In this document: positions 1 through 9,588 of the stretch, in pieces
Layout of the letters: every line of letters starts with the position of its first letter
Position numbering within the stretch: position 1 is the first letter of the stretch
Source of the DNA: an uncultured Gammaproteobacteria bacterium
GTDB lineage: Bacteria; Pseudomonadota; Gammaproteobacteria; JAADHQ01
Assembly (NCBI GenBank): GCA_947258755.1
Contig: CAMYJO010000002.1
Span: forward strand, 134,513 to 198,512
Length of the DNA stretch: 64,000 bases
Direction: 5' to 3'
Notes under the pieces: model-generated
What the model saw: the letters and a program-made list of their open reading frames with translations, nothing else
The model's database searches: none
Told to the model about the DNA's origin: nothing
Program-made: the position numbers and the translations under genes

Positions 1-2
1 TA

Positions 3-1412
3 ACTTGTCATAAAGAACTATCATCATGTGGACCAAACCCGCATCACTATTTTGAAAAATGCTGGCGCTGCAGATCACGATTCAAGAGAGGTATTACCTG
101 GCTTGGAGAAGACAAGGTAAAAATAAAAAGTATAGACAACCTTACAGGCAATCAGAAAAATATTGTTAGTGAGTTATCAAATAAAAAATATAGCTCGGTT
201 GATGAAATAAGGAAAACATACATTGATAAAGCTGATATTGGGCTATCAGCAATTTCTTCAGTTGTGACTATCCTTCGTGAGCCGAAACCACCAGTAATCG
301 CTAATGAGACAATAATACGAAATAATATTGAAACGGCAGCAACAGTTTATTTTTCGATACTAAATCATCTAAAACAGCATACACCGGATGTTTTTATATT
401 GTTTAATGGCAGGATGTCAGCACTAAGACCAGCATTGCGTGCTGCCCAGACATTAAATATTGACTGCTATTTACACGAGAGAGCAGGGGTAATAGGAGGG
501 TATTCATATTTTAAAAATAGCTATGCCCACGATTTAGAATTAATAAAGAAAAAAATAGAATCAGTATGGCATGATTCTGTTTTAACAAATATTGAAAAAG
601 AAAATATAGCGCGTGAATGGTATGACGAAAGACTAAAAAGAGTGCCACAGGCGCATGTTTCATTTCAAAAAGGTAAGAAAAAGGGGGAATTACCTCGTCA
701 ATTTGATGATTCAAAAATAAATATCGGAATATTTATTTCATCAGAAGAAGAATTTGTAGCTATAGAGGAATGGCATAATCCATTCTATAGGGATCAAAAT
801 GAAGGAATCACCAGACTTTTAAGCGATCTGGATCCTGATGGTGACTATTGTGTTTTTATCCGAATCCATCCAAACCTAGCAAAAATTAATAATTCACAGA
901 CACGAGGCTTATTAGAAATATCCAGTAGATTTCCTTTTGTAAATATAATTCACGCAGAAGAAAAGGTTGATTCATATGAGTTGGTGAAAAATTGCTCATT
1001 AATACTGACATATGGATCTACAATTGGTATTGAAGCGAGCTATCTAGGAAAACCATCCATCGTCATGGGTAGGGCTGATTATGAAGATTTAAATTGCTGC
1101 ATAAAACCATCATCACATGAAGAACTCATACATATTATTAATAATTATGTGAACTTTAACATTCTACCTGATACTAGTAACTCAGATACTGGCATATTGA
1201 AATATGGTTATTATATGAAGAGTAAGGGTGTAAAGTTTCATCATGTGAAGGAGCATAGTTTTCGTAAAGTATCGATGATTACAATCGAAGGTGATAATTA
1301 TTATATCAGGCCTAGTATTCCAGTTTTAAGTGCCTCCTACTTTATTTTGGGTATAAGAATATGCTATAAAAAAATATCAGGCCTTTTCGGTTTTGGAGTT
1401 AGACAATCATAA
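3..1412 (+). CDS. Surface polysaccharide biosynthesis protein, capsule-synthesis type (5' end outside window)
   Basis: The reading frame is open from the first bases of the window, so the true start lies upstream; a GTG at 264 is only an internal codon of this frame. About 469 residues are visible. The middle resembles GT-B-like capsule/LPS proteins: a segment on choosing a cell-surface partner (DVFILFNGRMSALRPALRAA) and a C-terminal nucleotide-sugar-type fold ending in LTYGSTIGIEASYLGKPS, where the Gly-Ser-Thr and Glu positions are typical of this group. Early residues contain a Cys/His-rich patch (CHKEL...CGPNPHH...CWRC). It is the only plus-strand gene in the glycan region and is convergent with the dioxygenase at 1548-2624. 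Substrate unknown; the assignment to a glycan pathway is by fold resemblance and context. Confidence 0.6.
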   Translation, partial: TCHKELSSCGPNPHHYFEKCWRCRSRFKRGITWLGEDKVKIKSIDNLTGNQKNIVSELSNKKYSSVDEIRKTYIDKADIGLSAISSVVTILREPKPPVIANETIIRNNIETAATVYFSILNHLKQHTPDVFILFNGRMSALRPALRAAQTLNIDCYLHERAGVIGGYSYFKNSYAHDLELIKKKIESVWHDSVLTNIEKENIAREWYDERLKRVPQAHVSFQKGKKKGELPRQFDDSKINIGIFISSEEEFVAIEEWHNPFYRDQNEGITRLLSDLDPDGDYCVFIRIHPNLAKINNSQTRGLLEISSRFPFVNIIHAEEKVDSYELVKNCSLILTYGSTIGIEASYLGKPSIVMGRADYEDLNCCIKPSSHEELIHIINNYVNFNILPDTSNSDTGILKYGYYMKSKGVKFHHVKEHSFRKVSMITIEGDNYYIRPSIPVLSASYFILGIRICYKKISGLFGFGVRQS

Positions 1413-1547
1413 TATTAACCATCACGTAAAAGCCACATGACTGGTTAGATCACACGGCTACTAGTATCTATATACCCAACAGTCAGAACTGAAAAAATTC
1501 AGATATTGCGATGCGCTAAACAGGAAAGATTACAAAATCTGTTGGGA

Positions 1548-2624
1548 TCATAAATTCCAATGGTAGTTTTTGACTAATCTTGGGTGTTTTTGAGCGTAGT
1601 CGATAAAGCCTTTCTGGAAGTGCTCGTTAATCTCTACTGGTATATAGCTGGATCCAAAACTGCTGTTCTCATAGAGTATCTGAAGGATAAGTCTATCCCC
1701 TTCCAGAAGTGGCTTACCCTTGTGAAAGCCAATATTGTCTACAGCAACAATAGTTCCACGCTTTCCGATAATTTCCACTAGTTTGTCGGCAGGATAATGT
1801 TGTTTCATTTCATTATCAGAGACTCGCTTCGATCCACGCAATAAAGCACGCGGTTTTCTCTTATGGGAGCCTTCTACAAAACAATGCGGACCATTTTCAT
1901 GATCGACGTCGCTAAGATACACAAAAAATTTAAAAAATCGTATACGATCAAGATCGGCATGATAAAATTGTGCTGCTGACGAACTCCCTTCACTGCCAAA
2001 ATTAGCGTTACTCCACCACATGCTATTCAAATCCGTGATTGGCTTGCATCGTAAATAATTTTCTGCAATCATTATAAAAGTCGGATCTATGATTAGATTC
2101 TGAATGATCGAATTCTGCATCAAATCCTGTGCAATAAAATCATATCGAACAGAAACAGGATTGTCGCGTTCATAAATGCGTGCATTCTCTGGCAAATATC
2201 CGAATGCATCCAGTTTGTCTGTGTTGCCCATCTTCATTGGCGTACAAGGTGTAGACAGTGCAAAGTTTAGTAGCTGATCGCACATCTCCTGTGATAGTTT
2301 GTTATCGAATACGTAATAACCCTTCTCTTTTATTACTTCAACAATATTTTCAATTTCTCCCTTCTTTAGATTACCAAGCACGCCTTTGGCATCTTCTGCC
2401 GGACTGGCAGGATGACGTAAGGAAATAAACCAGGAAAGAAAATCATTCAAACGGCCATTTGAAAAACTGCTAAGATGCGCAAGGCTACGTGTGGCAAATT
2501 TCGGAGTAGTCCCCGTGAATAGAAATACAGAATAACCAACCAGGAAGCGTAATGAATTGATCACTAACCGAAGTGATTCAAATAGAGTCGACCTTAAATT
2601 GTTCAGAAATTTAGCAGCACTCAT
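1548..2624 (-). CDS. Phytanoyl-CoA dioxygenase (PhyH) family Fe(II)/2-oxoglutarate oxygenase
   Basis: A 358-residue protein with the facial triad of non-haem Fe(II)/2-oxoglutarate oxygenases: H222-x-D224 in FYHADLDRIRFF, the distal H301 in GFHKGKP, and R311 in GDRLIL for 2-oxoglutarate. The family hydroxylates varied small molecules, lipids and sugar-linked compounds. The N-terminal 60 residues are hydrophobic and basic and may lie on the membrane. It lies 94 bases downstream of the methyltransferase at 2719-3516 on the same strand, so the two may act on one product. A role in decorating a surface glycan or lipid is inferred from position only. The oxygenase fold is well supported; the substrate is not. 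Confidence 0.75.
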   Translation of the reverse strand: MSAAKFLNNLRSTLFESLRLVINSLRFLVGYSVFLFTGTTPKFATRSLAHLSSFSNGRLNDFLSWFISLRHPASPAEDAKGVLGNLKKGEIENIVEVIKEKGYYVFDNKLSQEMCDQLLNFALSTPCTPMKMGNTDKLDAFGYLPENARIYERDNPVSVRYDFIAQDLMQNSIIQNLIIDPTFIMIAENYLRCKPITDLNSMWWSNANFGSEGSSSAAQFYHADLDRIRFFKFFVYLSDVDHENGPHCFVEGSHKRKPRALLRGSKRVSDNEMKQHYPADKLVEIIGKRGTIVAVDNIGFHKGKPLLEGDRLILQILYENSSFGSSYIPVEINEHFQKGFIDYAQKHPRLVKNYHWNL

Positions 2625-2718
2625 CTTAATCGTTTCTACGTCATGTCATAGATCAGTAGTATTGTCATCTGGAAAACGAAACCTGTATCCGAAGACACAT
2701 TCACGCTATTGACTAGGC

Positions 2719-3516
2719 TCATTTTTTTAGACTAAACACCACCATAATTGTGGACTCACCGTAAGAGCTAACGCGATTCAAGACATCTAGCTGGTCTTTT
2801 AACGGTGCATCATGTTTAAAATAGACAGTGTCAACAGCTTCGCCAAATAAATCAAGAACTTCATCAGCAGAGTTAGCATGCTCCGCTGTCGAATCAGCAG
2901 GAATTATGGCGTATCCATCGCGTTTTTCCACCTCTTGTGGAGTTAAGGAAATGTGGTCTATTCCTATTGCTACCAATGCACCATTCCTGGCAACACGCGT
3001 GATTTCCGCTGCTACATCGCGTGGAGATGCGCTGTAGCTGAGCACCCAGCCACAAAACACGCCATCATAGGAGTTGTCGGGATATTCCATCTTGTGCATA
3101 TCCCCAAGCTCAATCCAGGGTGAATATGTAATTAAATCGATTGCACTTAATCTTGAACGCTCAAAACCATAGGCCAGAAACATCAGTAGATCATTTTCTG
3201 TTCTTGGCCCAATTATCAATATATCAGAATTGGTCCCAATTGTTTCTACTGCGCTAAAAGGACGTAACAGTCTGTCAACGCGATCCATTGTAAAGTCAGT
3301 ACGTGGTCTCTTAAGGGCATCCAGATTATGCATCAATGTAAGTTCGTATGCGCGATCAGATGCCAGGGTACGTAACTTTCTTCTGATGCGGACGTAGTAG
3401 AACATGCGAAGAGATCCGATCAGCCATCGGACTATTGGTATCAACAACATTCGCCGCATCGAAACGCGAATAACGCGTAATATGGCAGAAATTCGGTATC
3501 CAATGCTTTTTTTCAT
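2719..3516 (-). CDS. SAM-dependent methyltransferase-like protein
   Basis: A 265-residue protein with the pattern of a class I methyltransferase: a beta-1/glycine segment (SDILIIGPRTENDL), an acidic residue after beta-2 (SAIDLITYSPWIELGDMHKM), and the motif DNSYDGVFCGWVLSYS typical of the family before a helix and the RVARNGALVAIGI strand. The glycine-rich loop is degenerate (IIGPRTEN rather than GxGxG), so SAM binding may be atypical. The first 50 residues are basic and hydrophobic, suggesting membrane association. It precedes the PhyH-type gene. Substrate unknown; a glycan or lipid is likely from context. Confidence 0.6.
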   Translation of the reverse strand: MKKSIGYRISAILRVIRVSMRRMLLIPIVRWLIGSLRMFYYVRIRRKLRTLASDRAYELTLMHNLDALKRPRTDFTMDRVDRLLRPFSAVETIGTNSDILIIGPRTENDLLMFLAYGFERSRLSAIDLITYSPWIELGDMHKMEYPDNSYDGVFCGWVLSYSASPRDVAAEITRVARNGALVAIGIDHISLTPQEVEKRDGYAIIPADSTAEHANSADEVLDLFGEAVDTVYFKHDAPLKDQLDVLNRVSSYGESTIMVVFSLKK

Positions 3517-3900
3517 AAATTATATATTCTCTGTCGAGTCGTCTATGTTTAAAAACCGCGATACTACCGGCTTGTCAGAAATTAAAATGTGTAAGCTATG
3601 TGAGGAATAAACACATTATAATCAATGTCTAGCACAACTCGCGTTCTACTTTATCTGTAAAATAACAATTTTGTTCACAAGCTTTATGAGCTCCATTTGC
3701 AAACTATATCTTTTCCAGCATCAATCAAGCAAGTTTATATGCTTAGTGATGCCGTTTCCACTTTTATCCGCGGTTTAGCTGTCACGCCTGTAACTAGGAT
3801 TACAAAGTATACTTTTTAAGCTCTTTTTCTACAAAGAATTCTATAGAATGTCATTGGCGTATACTATGTATATGTGAAAAAGGTGTAACTAAATGATTAT
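3517..3900. other. Gene-free AT-rich spacer
   Basis: This 384-base stretch lies between the methyltransferase start and the end of the GT4 gene, both on the minus strand. I see no coding signal, no convincing terminator with a T-run and no well-spaced sigma-70 promoter. A perfect 12-base palindrome (ATTCTATAGAAT) lies near 3838-3849. It probably holds the promoter of the 2719-3516 gene. Confidence 0.4.
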
Positions 3901-5013
3901 TTAATTAATCGAAAAGTTTAAGGTTGATTCAAGTTTAATTGCCTGGTCTCTCCATGTTGGTATACTGATTTCAGGTCGGCGAGGATGTTTTAGTTGATGT
4001 GTAGCGGTCGAGAGGAAATCACCTATATCATCAGCTTGATAGAGGCAGTCAGTATTATTTTCTAGTAATGTTTTCGTTGGGCCGACAGCAGCAGCAATAA
4101 AGGGAATATGGCAAGCCATAAATTCATATATTTTTTGGGGGAAACAGAACTTGCCAAAATTGGTATCTAGATTACAGACTACTGCTAAATCAAGCGAATT
4201 AATTAAGAAGGGTATTTCATTATAGGGCAAGTTCCCCAGATAATGAACTTTATCACCATTAGGTAAAATTACGTTTTTTCCTACTGGGCCAGCAACAAGC
4301 AAATGAAGGTCTTTGTGTTCTGAAACAAGCTGTTTATAGCCATCAAATAATATATTTATACCTCGTCCATTATTTAGTGCGCCAGCAGTTCCTATATAGC
4401 GAGCGTTGACAGGTAGGCCAAGGTGTTGCCGGCAAAATGTTTTTTCCATAGGTTTAAATAAATTAGATGGGATTGCATTTTCAATTACGGACACAGGATT
4501 TTTAGGTTTGTAGTTGCTTATAACATAGTGGGCAAGTGCCTGGCTAATGCATGTTGTTGATTTTGCATTTTCTATAGCGCGTTTGAACAGTGGCAGTATG
4601 CCTGGTATATGAGAGAGTCCATAGCTTTCAAAATTATCATACAGATCGATTACGCATGGTATCCCAGTTCTTTTAGAGAGATTGCTGCCAATGATGGCAT
4701 GTATGGCATCAGAACATGACCATATTACATCAGCCTGGAATGATTGAGTTATTGATTGAAGTCGGTCCTGGTGTCTTTTAAATCTGGGTAGGATAAAGTC
4801 TTTCAGATTATACGAATGCCATTGGAATTTATTGTGTTCTTCTACATTATCAATCAAGATTCCTTCATCACTTTTTCTGTAACTCAGTGCAACACCGATA
4901 ACTTCATGCCCTAACTTGCTTAACTCAAGCGGCATTTCATAAAAACGCCCGTAGCGATCATCGATGAGGTCTTTACTCATATATTGTCGTTTTGTAATAA
5001 CTACTATGCGCAT
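3901..5013 (-). CDS. Glycosyltransferase, GT4-like (GT-B fold)
   Basis: A 370-residue GT-B protein. The N-terminal half starts with a beta strand (MRIVVITKRQY) and carries the acceptor-side fold; the C-terminal half has the donor-binding pattern GTAGALNNGRGINILFDGY, then LLVAGPVG and the E-x7-E region FPQKIYEFMACHIPFIAAAV. This matches family 4 transferases that add sugars from nucleotide-sugar donors to lipid-linked glycans. It lies 64 bases downstream of the epimerase-like gene on the same strand, so it is probably the last gene of the glycan run. Donor and acceptor cannot be read from sequence. Confidence 0.8.
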   Translation of the reverse strand: MRIVVITKRQYMSKDLIDDRYGRFYEMPLELSKLGHEVIGVALSYRKSDEGILIDNVEEHNKFQWHSYNLKDFILPRFKRHQDRLQSITQSFQADVIWSCSDAIHAIIGSNLSKRTGIPCVIDLYDNFESYGLSHIPGILPLFKRAIENAKSTTCISQALAHYVISNYKPKNPVSVIENAIPSNLFKPMEKTFCRQHLGLPVNARYIGTAGALNNGRGINILFDGYKQLVSEHKDLHLLVAGPVGKNVILPNGDKVHYLGNLPYNEIPFLINSLDLAVVCNLDTNFGKFCFPQKIYEFMACHIPFIAAAVGPTKTLLENNTDCLYQADDIGDFLSTATHQLKHPRRPEISIPTWRDQAIKLESTLNFSIN

Positions 5014-5077
5014 ATATTGTAAGTTTTGACTGAAAACACCCTGTATTCTCTATCAAAAATTCTATGAGTAAACATTT

Positions 5078-6169
5078 CTATTTATTAGAAAATTCGCTAA
5101 GTCGTTGCACGATGATCTCGGTAGGTGAGATATTATAATCTATTCTGTTATATCGATAATTGTCAATATTATTGAGAAAGTCTTTTAGAGTGTCAGCGTC
5201 ATAGTCGCAGATAACGGTATTGGTATTCAGGCCTTCTTGACGTTCAGTAGTTTTTCGCATAAGTAAGGTAGGTATGCCTAAATATGATAGTTCTTCTTGG
5301 TTGCTTCCGCCATCTGTTATCATAAAGCTACATGAGGATACTAAATTCATAAAGTCGAAATAACCCATTCGATCTCTAAATGTAATGTTATATTGTTTTA
5401 GTTCGTTAATTAGACCAGTGTTTTCAAGTCTTTTCTTTGTTGTTGGGTGAAGTATGAAAATTAAGGGGTAATGCTCTGATGTAATTTTAAGTAGTTTAAT
5501 TATTTTGACCAATCTTTTTTTGTGAAATAGATTTTCAAATCTATGTATTGAGCAAACGGCATAATTTAGTACTTCCTGACTGTTTTTTTTATTATCATTT
5601 GATTTCAATGCAAGTCTTAATGAGTCAAGCAAAGTGTTCTGCTCAGTATTGATGCGTTCAATTTTTCGGTGTTTTTTAAGATTGTTAAATGCCCATTCTC
5701 CTGGGCAGAAGGCAATATCTGTTAATTGAAAAGTGGCTAGTCGGTTAAGTTCCTCCGGAAAAGGATTGAATATATTATGCGACCGTAGACCGGATTCAAT
5801 GTGCGCTACTTTTGTATTTGAGCGTTTCCCGAGGACTGCGCCCAGTATTGTGGAGAAAGTGTCGCCATGTACCAGGACGATATCGTTACTCGAATCTGAT
5901 TTTATTATATGCTGACGGGCCTTGAATAAGACTTGCCATAATAGCTTTGTTAGCCAGGTGGCAGCTTTAAAGACTGAATTTACTTCACTTCCGTTAATGA
6001 TTGGTTGCCAGGGCGTTTGTATAGAGAAGTCTTCGCATAAAGATTGCATGCTTTCTCGATGTTGCCCTGTATGAATGAGACGGATAGGCCAGTTATTTTG
6101 CTCAATTGCCCTGATTACAGGTGCCATTTTAACAAGCTGCGCGCGTGTTCCAATGATACAGTAGATCAT
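5078..6169 (-). CDS. UDP-N-acetylglucosamine 2-epimerase family protein (WecB-like, divergent)
   Basis: A 363-residue member of the non-hydrolysing UDP-GlcNAc 2-epimerase family, which makes UDP-ManNAc or related sugars. Family landmarks: GTRAQLVKMAPV at the N-terminus (classical enzymes have GTRPE), HTGQH, LVHGDTFSTILGAVLG, HIESGLRS followed by FPEELNR, and ITDGGSNQEE near residue 290 (classical TDSGGxQEE). The altered GTRAQ and DGGSNQ motifs place it off the canonical WecB line, so a different UDP-HexNAc substrate is possible. Its ATG overlaps the stop of the GT2 gene as ATGA, indicating translational coupling in the glycan operon. Confidence 0.75.
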   Translation of the reverse strand: MIYCIIGTRAQLVKMAPVIRAIEQNNWPIRLIHTGQHRESMQSLCEDFSIQTPWQPIINGSEVNSVFKAATWLTKLLWQVLFKARQHIIKSDSSNDIVLVHGDTFSTILGAVLGKRSNTKVAHIESGLRSHNIFNPFPEELNRLATFQLTDIAFCPGEWAFNNLKKHRKIERINTEQNTLLDSLRLALKSNDNKKNSQEVLNYAVCSIHRFENLFHKKRLVKIIKLLKITSEHYPLIFILHPTTKKRLENTGLINELKQYNITFRDRMGYFDFMNLVSSCSFMITDGGSNQEELSYLGIPTLLMRKTTERQEGLNTNTVICDYDADTLKDFLNNIDNYRYNRIDYNISPTEIIVQRLSEFSNK

Positions 6170-7086
6170 TTATCTTGGTTGGTTATCTGCACGTTCTGGA
6201 TGCCGCTATCATGTTCGGAAAAACGATAATGTAAAGATGATATTTGTTCAGAAACTATTCCAATCAGGAAGGTTAATAAAGATGTTATATAAAGCAACGC
6301 ACTCATATTAGTAAAGCGCTCGGCAGTATAAAAAGTGTAAGCGTAATAAATTGAGGCTATAAGGAAAAATAACGCGCTGACAGGGAGAAATAGCCTCATG
6401 GGTGAAAATAGTGCACCTACCTTCATAATAATTATCAGGAAGCGTGTGCCATCCTTGAGCAGGCGAATTTTACTTTTTCCTTCACGCTGCAGGGCAGAAA
6501 TCGGAATATAGGCAATTGGGAATCCTGATCGGAAGAATGCCATTGTGCTTGTTGTCGGATAGGAAAATCCGTTGGGAAGTAGATACAGAAATTTTCTGAA
6601 TTTGTCAGCTTTTACAGCCCGGAAGCCAGAAGTCAGGTCCTTAATAGTAAAGCCTGTCATAAATGACGCTAGTTTATTATAGAATGTATTAGCAAACAGT
6701 CGCCAGAAATTGGCGTGGGTGTCTGATGTGCGAGCACCGACGACCATGTCATATCCTTCGTCAAGCTTATCAAGTAAACGCTGTATGTCCACTGGTTTAT
6801 GTTGGCCATCAGTATCCATGAAGACTATAATGTCGCCTGTTGCATTTCTCGCTCCCGTTTTAATGCTGGCGCCATTCCCCATATTTCTAGGGTGGAGGAT
6901 GGTTTTTACTCCCAGTTCCTGTGCTACTGTTGCTGAATTATCTGTGGAGCCATCGTCTACGACTATTATCTCGGCTTCGGGATATTGAGTGCTGAGGTCT
7001 TCTAATATGCTAGGGAGATTGTTTTTCTCATTATAGCAAGGCAAAACGATAGAAATTCTTGGTGATTGTATATTATTGTTGCCCAT
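6166..7086 (-). CDS. GT2 glycosyltransferase with two C-terminal membrane helices (polyprenol-phosphate sugar synthase type)
   Basis: I start it at the ATG at 7086, not the in-frame TTG at 7098, giving 306 residues. The GT-A domain has DDGS (44-47) for the nucleotide, DTDGQH (91-96) for metal, and LTSGFRAV (151-158). Two membrane helices follow (about 231-254 and 261-279), the layout of GtrB/DPM-like enzymes that transfer a sugar to undecaprenyl phosphate. The start overlaps the end of the GT-C gene by 14 bases and the stop overlaps the epimerase start. In this context it probably makes the lipid-linked sugar that the GT-C enzyme uses; the sugar is unknown. Confidence 0.75.
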   Translation of the reverse strand: MGNNNIQSPRISIVLPCYNEKNNLPSILEDLSTQYPEAEIIVVDDGSTDNSATVAQELGVKTILHPRNMGNGASIKTGARNATGDIIVFMDTDGQHKPVDIQRLLDKLDEGYDMVVGARTSDTHANFWRLFANTFYNKLASFMTGFTIKDLTSGFRAVKADKFRKFLYLLPNGFSYPTTSTMAFFRSGFPIAYIPISALQREGKSKIRLLKDGTRFLIIIMKVGALFSPMRLFLPVSALFFLIASIYYAYTFYTAERFTNMSALLYITSLLTFLIGIVSEQISSLHYRFSEHDSGIQNVQITNQDK

Positions 7087-9010
7087 GTTCAATTTCAATA
7101 CCTAATTCATCGCCTAAGTTTATGATATTATTCAATTTATGCTTATTCCACCAGCGCGCTCGCTGGGCTTGATTATAGGCCTGCTTGAGCAATGCAGTAG
7201 CGTGATCAAGCATGTTTTCGTTCATATACAGTTTTGCCAGCCAAGATAGTCTATCAATAGAAGTTAATATATCATTTGCCTTCTCTACTGCAGTTATTAA
7301 TTGTTTAATGTCAACTTTGTCTTCATGTGCCAATGCTATAGCATAAGCCTCCCAAGTGAAAGAGCGAATGCCTTTGTCGCCCTTTATATTGCTGTTTGCT
7401 CTAAGAGCATTCAGGATCAAGTTTGTGTTCTCTATCCTTAAAATGTCGCATTTTTCATGGTTCCTGGTATCAATTAGGGTTTTAACTAATTGAGGTACAA
7501 AATTTTGGTATCGACCACCGGAGAGCCTTTTAAGTTGATTATTGAAATCTTCATTTCCTATATTCGTATGTAATTTACATGCTAGTAAAAGTCTGTATAG
7601 AGAAGTATTGATATGATCGGGTTCTACAATTTCCAGTTTTTGGATTGTATTGTATGCGTCTTCTACATACCCCATCTCTAGTTGTTTCCCTGCTAGGTAC
7701 TGTATTGATCTAGGTGAGTTGGGATGGAAATGATTCCATATGACTGCCAGCTCAGGTGGGTTACCCCATAACTTATTTAGCTCATAGGTATTATGACCGA
7801 TGAAAAGACTAAATAATATGAAAATGAAATAACCTGCTTTCCTGGCAGTACTATGTAATGAATGGATCGTAATGTATGAAAACAGAACTAAAGGGCCGAG
7901 TATCGCCAGATAATTACGATGCTCGAAATAGAGTTCTAATTGAAAAACACTGCTTTCCAGGACATGCGCTGCCAGGAACCATAGTATGGCGAAGCTATAT
8001 ATCGGATATTTTCTTCTCAGTTTTATTGAGCTAATGAAAAGTGCAAGTATAAAGGCAACGGAGAACAATGTTGAGATTGGGTCTATCAGCGACCTGGAAG
8101 CCTGATAATCATCATGGAAAATAGACATGGTTAAATATCTTGGTGCAAGTATCTGACGTAGGTAGTCTACTAGTACTCTGTTTTCAGTGATCAAACGTTC
8201 CCAGGAATTAAAGCCCCGATATGAAGGGGTAGTAGAAAAAGAAAATATGTAGGTGAAGTAATAGATGCCAAGCAACAAAAGGGGGCTAATAAGAAACAGG
8301 AATAAAATCTTTTGCTGGGTTCCTTTTTTAATTGGAATAGTATTTGATAGGAGAGTAAATTCCAGTACAGCCGCAAATAATATCAGCAGTATGCCCGATT
8401 CTTTGGCAAAAATAGCTATTGTAGAAAAGAACATCAGGCTGGCAATCAGGAGGGTAAATCGTATTCTTTCTACACCCGTATAGCGGATTCTTAATTTGAC
8501 ATAACTTATCAAGCCAAGCAATGTCATCAGCGTCGCAATCTGCGTCATTCTTTGTATGGTATAGAGCGTTGTACTGACATTAAGCGGATGAATCAGCCAC
8601 AGGGTTGTTGCTGCCATTGCCAGAATGAGCGTTTTGTTATTATCTTTTAAGTAGTCTTTGAAGATGAGCGTGAATAGCCAAAAAATACATATCGCATTTA
8701 CTAAATGTAAGATGATATTTGTGATTTTATAGCCTTGTACTGTCTGGCCTAGGTAATGGTTAAGCGCAAAGCTGGCCAGACTTAAAGGGCGCCCGGTTGG
8801 TCCTGAAGTACCGGAAAAAATAAATTCAAAATATTTGCTTTCTTCCCGCTCTGTATTTTCATACAGGCCTTCCAGGTTGGGTATATCATCTAGTAAAAAT
8901 TCGCTATGAGTACCCGGCCAGTATAGAAATAAGGTGAGTGGTATGATGGATGCAAGGAAGAGTATAGAATATAGCTGATTCTTCGTGTGTTTCTGCTCGC
9001 TATTGATCAT
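7073..9010 (-). CDS. GT-C membrane glycosyltransferase with C-terminal TPR-like region (TMTC-like), candidate pilin glycosyltransferase
   Basis: A 645-residue polytopic membrane protein. After the first helix comes a periplasmic loop with a di-acidic motif (LLDDIP, D41-D42) and then GRPLSLASFALNHYLG and NIILHLVNAICIFW, a pattern I recognise from TMTC-type GT-C proteins, which use polyprenyl/dolichyl-phosphate sugars. Roughly ten further helices follow to residue about 415. The last 230 residues are soluble, helical and TPR-like. It lies 72 bases downstream of the second pilin gene, with no terminator between them, and overlaps the GT2 gene. Function as a pilin O-glycosyltransferase is inference from fold plus position; it could instead modify another surface protein or lipid. 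Confidence 0.6.
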   Translation of the reverse strand: MINSEQKHTKNQLYSILFLASIIPLTLFLYWPGTHSEFLLDDIPNLEGLYENTEREESKYFEFIFSGTSGPTGRPLSLASFALNHYLGQTVQGYKITNIILHLVNAICIFWLFTLIFKDYLKDNNKTLILAMAATTLWLIHPLNVSTTLYTIQRMTQIATLMTLLGLISYVKLRIRYTGVERIRFTLLIASLMFFSTIAIFAKESGILLILFAAVLEFTLLSNTIPIKKGTQQKILFLFLISPLLLLGIYYFTYIFSFSTTPSYRGFNSWERLITENRVLVDYLRQILAPRYLTMSIFHDDYQASRSLIDPISTLFSVAFILALFISSIKLRRKYPIYSFAILWFLAAHVLESSVFQLELYFEHRNYLAILGPLVLFSYITIHSLHSTARKAGYFIFILFSLFIGHNTYELNKLWGNPPELAVIWNHFHPNSPRSIQYLAGKQLEMGYVEDAYNTIQKLEIVEPDHINTSLYRLLLACKLHTNIGNEDFNNQLKRLSGGRYQNFVPQLVKTLIDTRNHEKCDILRIENTNLILNALRANSNIKGDKGIRSFTWEAYAIALAHEDKVDIKQLITAVEKANDILTSIDRLSWLAKLYMNENMLDHATALLKQAYNQAQRARWWNKHKLNNIINLGDELGIEIEHGQQ

Positions 9011-9082
9011 AATTTATCATTAAGATGAACAAATCTCGTTCATGGTTAGGCATGTTATTCTGGCCGTAAGTTGCGTGTCTGA

Positions 9083-9535
9083 CTAACGACAGTTTCCAGG
9101 CAAATATTTACTCGGGATAGAACTGCTCTTGCAGGTCCAGACAATGCTTCCAGAAAAGGAGGTATCAGCAATAAGGCTAAGAGTGCCACCAGTGATGTGC
9201 TGCGAAACAGAGCCTGATCCTTTCATGGTAATAACAACTCTGCCTGCACTGCTGGCAAGAACCTGTTTGACATATTTACCAGAAATAGATGTTGCCAATG
9301 GTATTCCGCATTCCCCACTATCAGGGAACAGGCCTGAATGGCTGTAGCACTCTGTGATAGCCGTTTTGAGGCGTCCAGTAAGGGTTAGCCCTTCGGCAAT
9401 TTGTGTTCTGGCAATGTAATTTGAGTATGAATTGAATGCAATGGAGGCAAGGATGCCTATGATGGCGACGACAATCATCAACTCTATCAGAGTAAAGCCG
9501 TTGTTATGTCGTGTAGAGTTAATTTCATTGACCAT
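9083..9535 (-). CDS. Type IV pilin, second tandem copy
   Basis: A 150-residue type IVa prepilin. A 14-residue leader ends in Gly before Phe (NNG/FTLIELMIVVAIIGI), the site cut and N-methylated by PilD; the Glu at mature position 5 is present. The C-terminal disulfide loop is formed by Cys residues in WTCKSSS and LPGNC, with Arg as the last residue. It shares its plan with the pilin at 9626-10066 but differs at many positions, including ASIAFNSYSNYIARTQIAEG against AAIAIPAYQDYIARSQMSEA. No strong ribosome binding site is seen. It lies after the pilA terminator, so expression may be lower or depend on read-through. Confidence 0.9.
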   Translation of the reverse strand: MVNEINSTRHNNGFTLIELMIVVAIIGILASIAFNSYSNYIARTQIAEGLTLTGRLKTAITECYSHSGLFPDSGECGIPLATSISGKYVKQVLASSAGRVVITMKGSGSVSQHITGGTLSLIADTSFSGSIVWTCKSSSIPSKYLPGNCR

Positions 9536-9588
9536 ATAGCTTTTTTATTTGCTCAGATTCTCTGGTCATACTTGGGTTAATAAATAAA

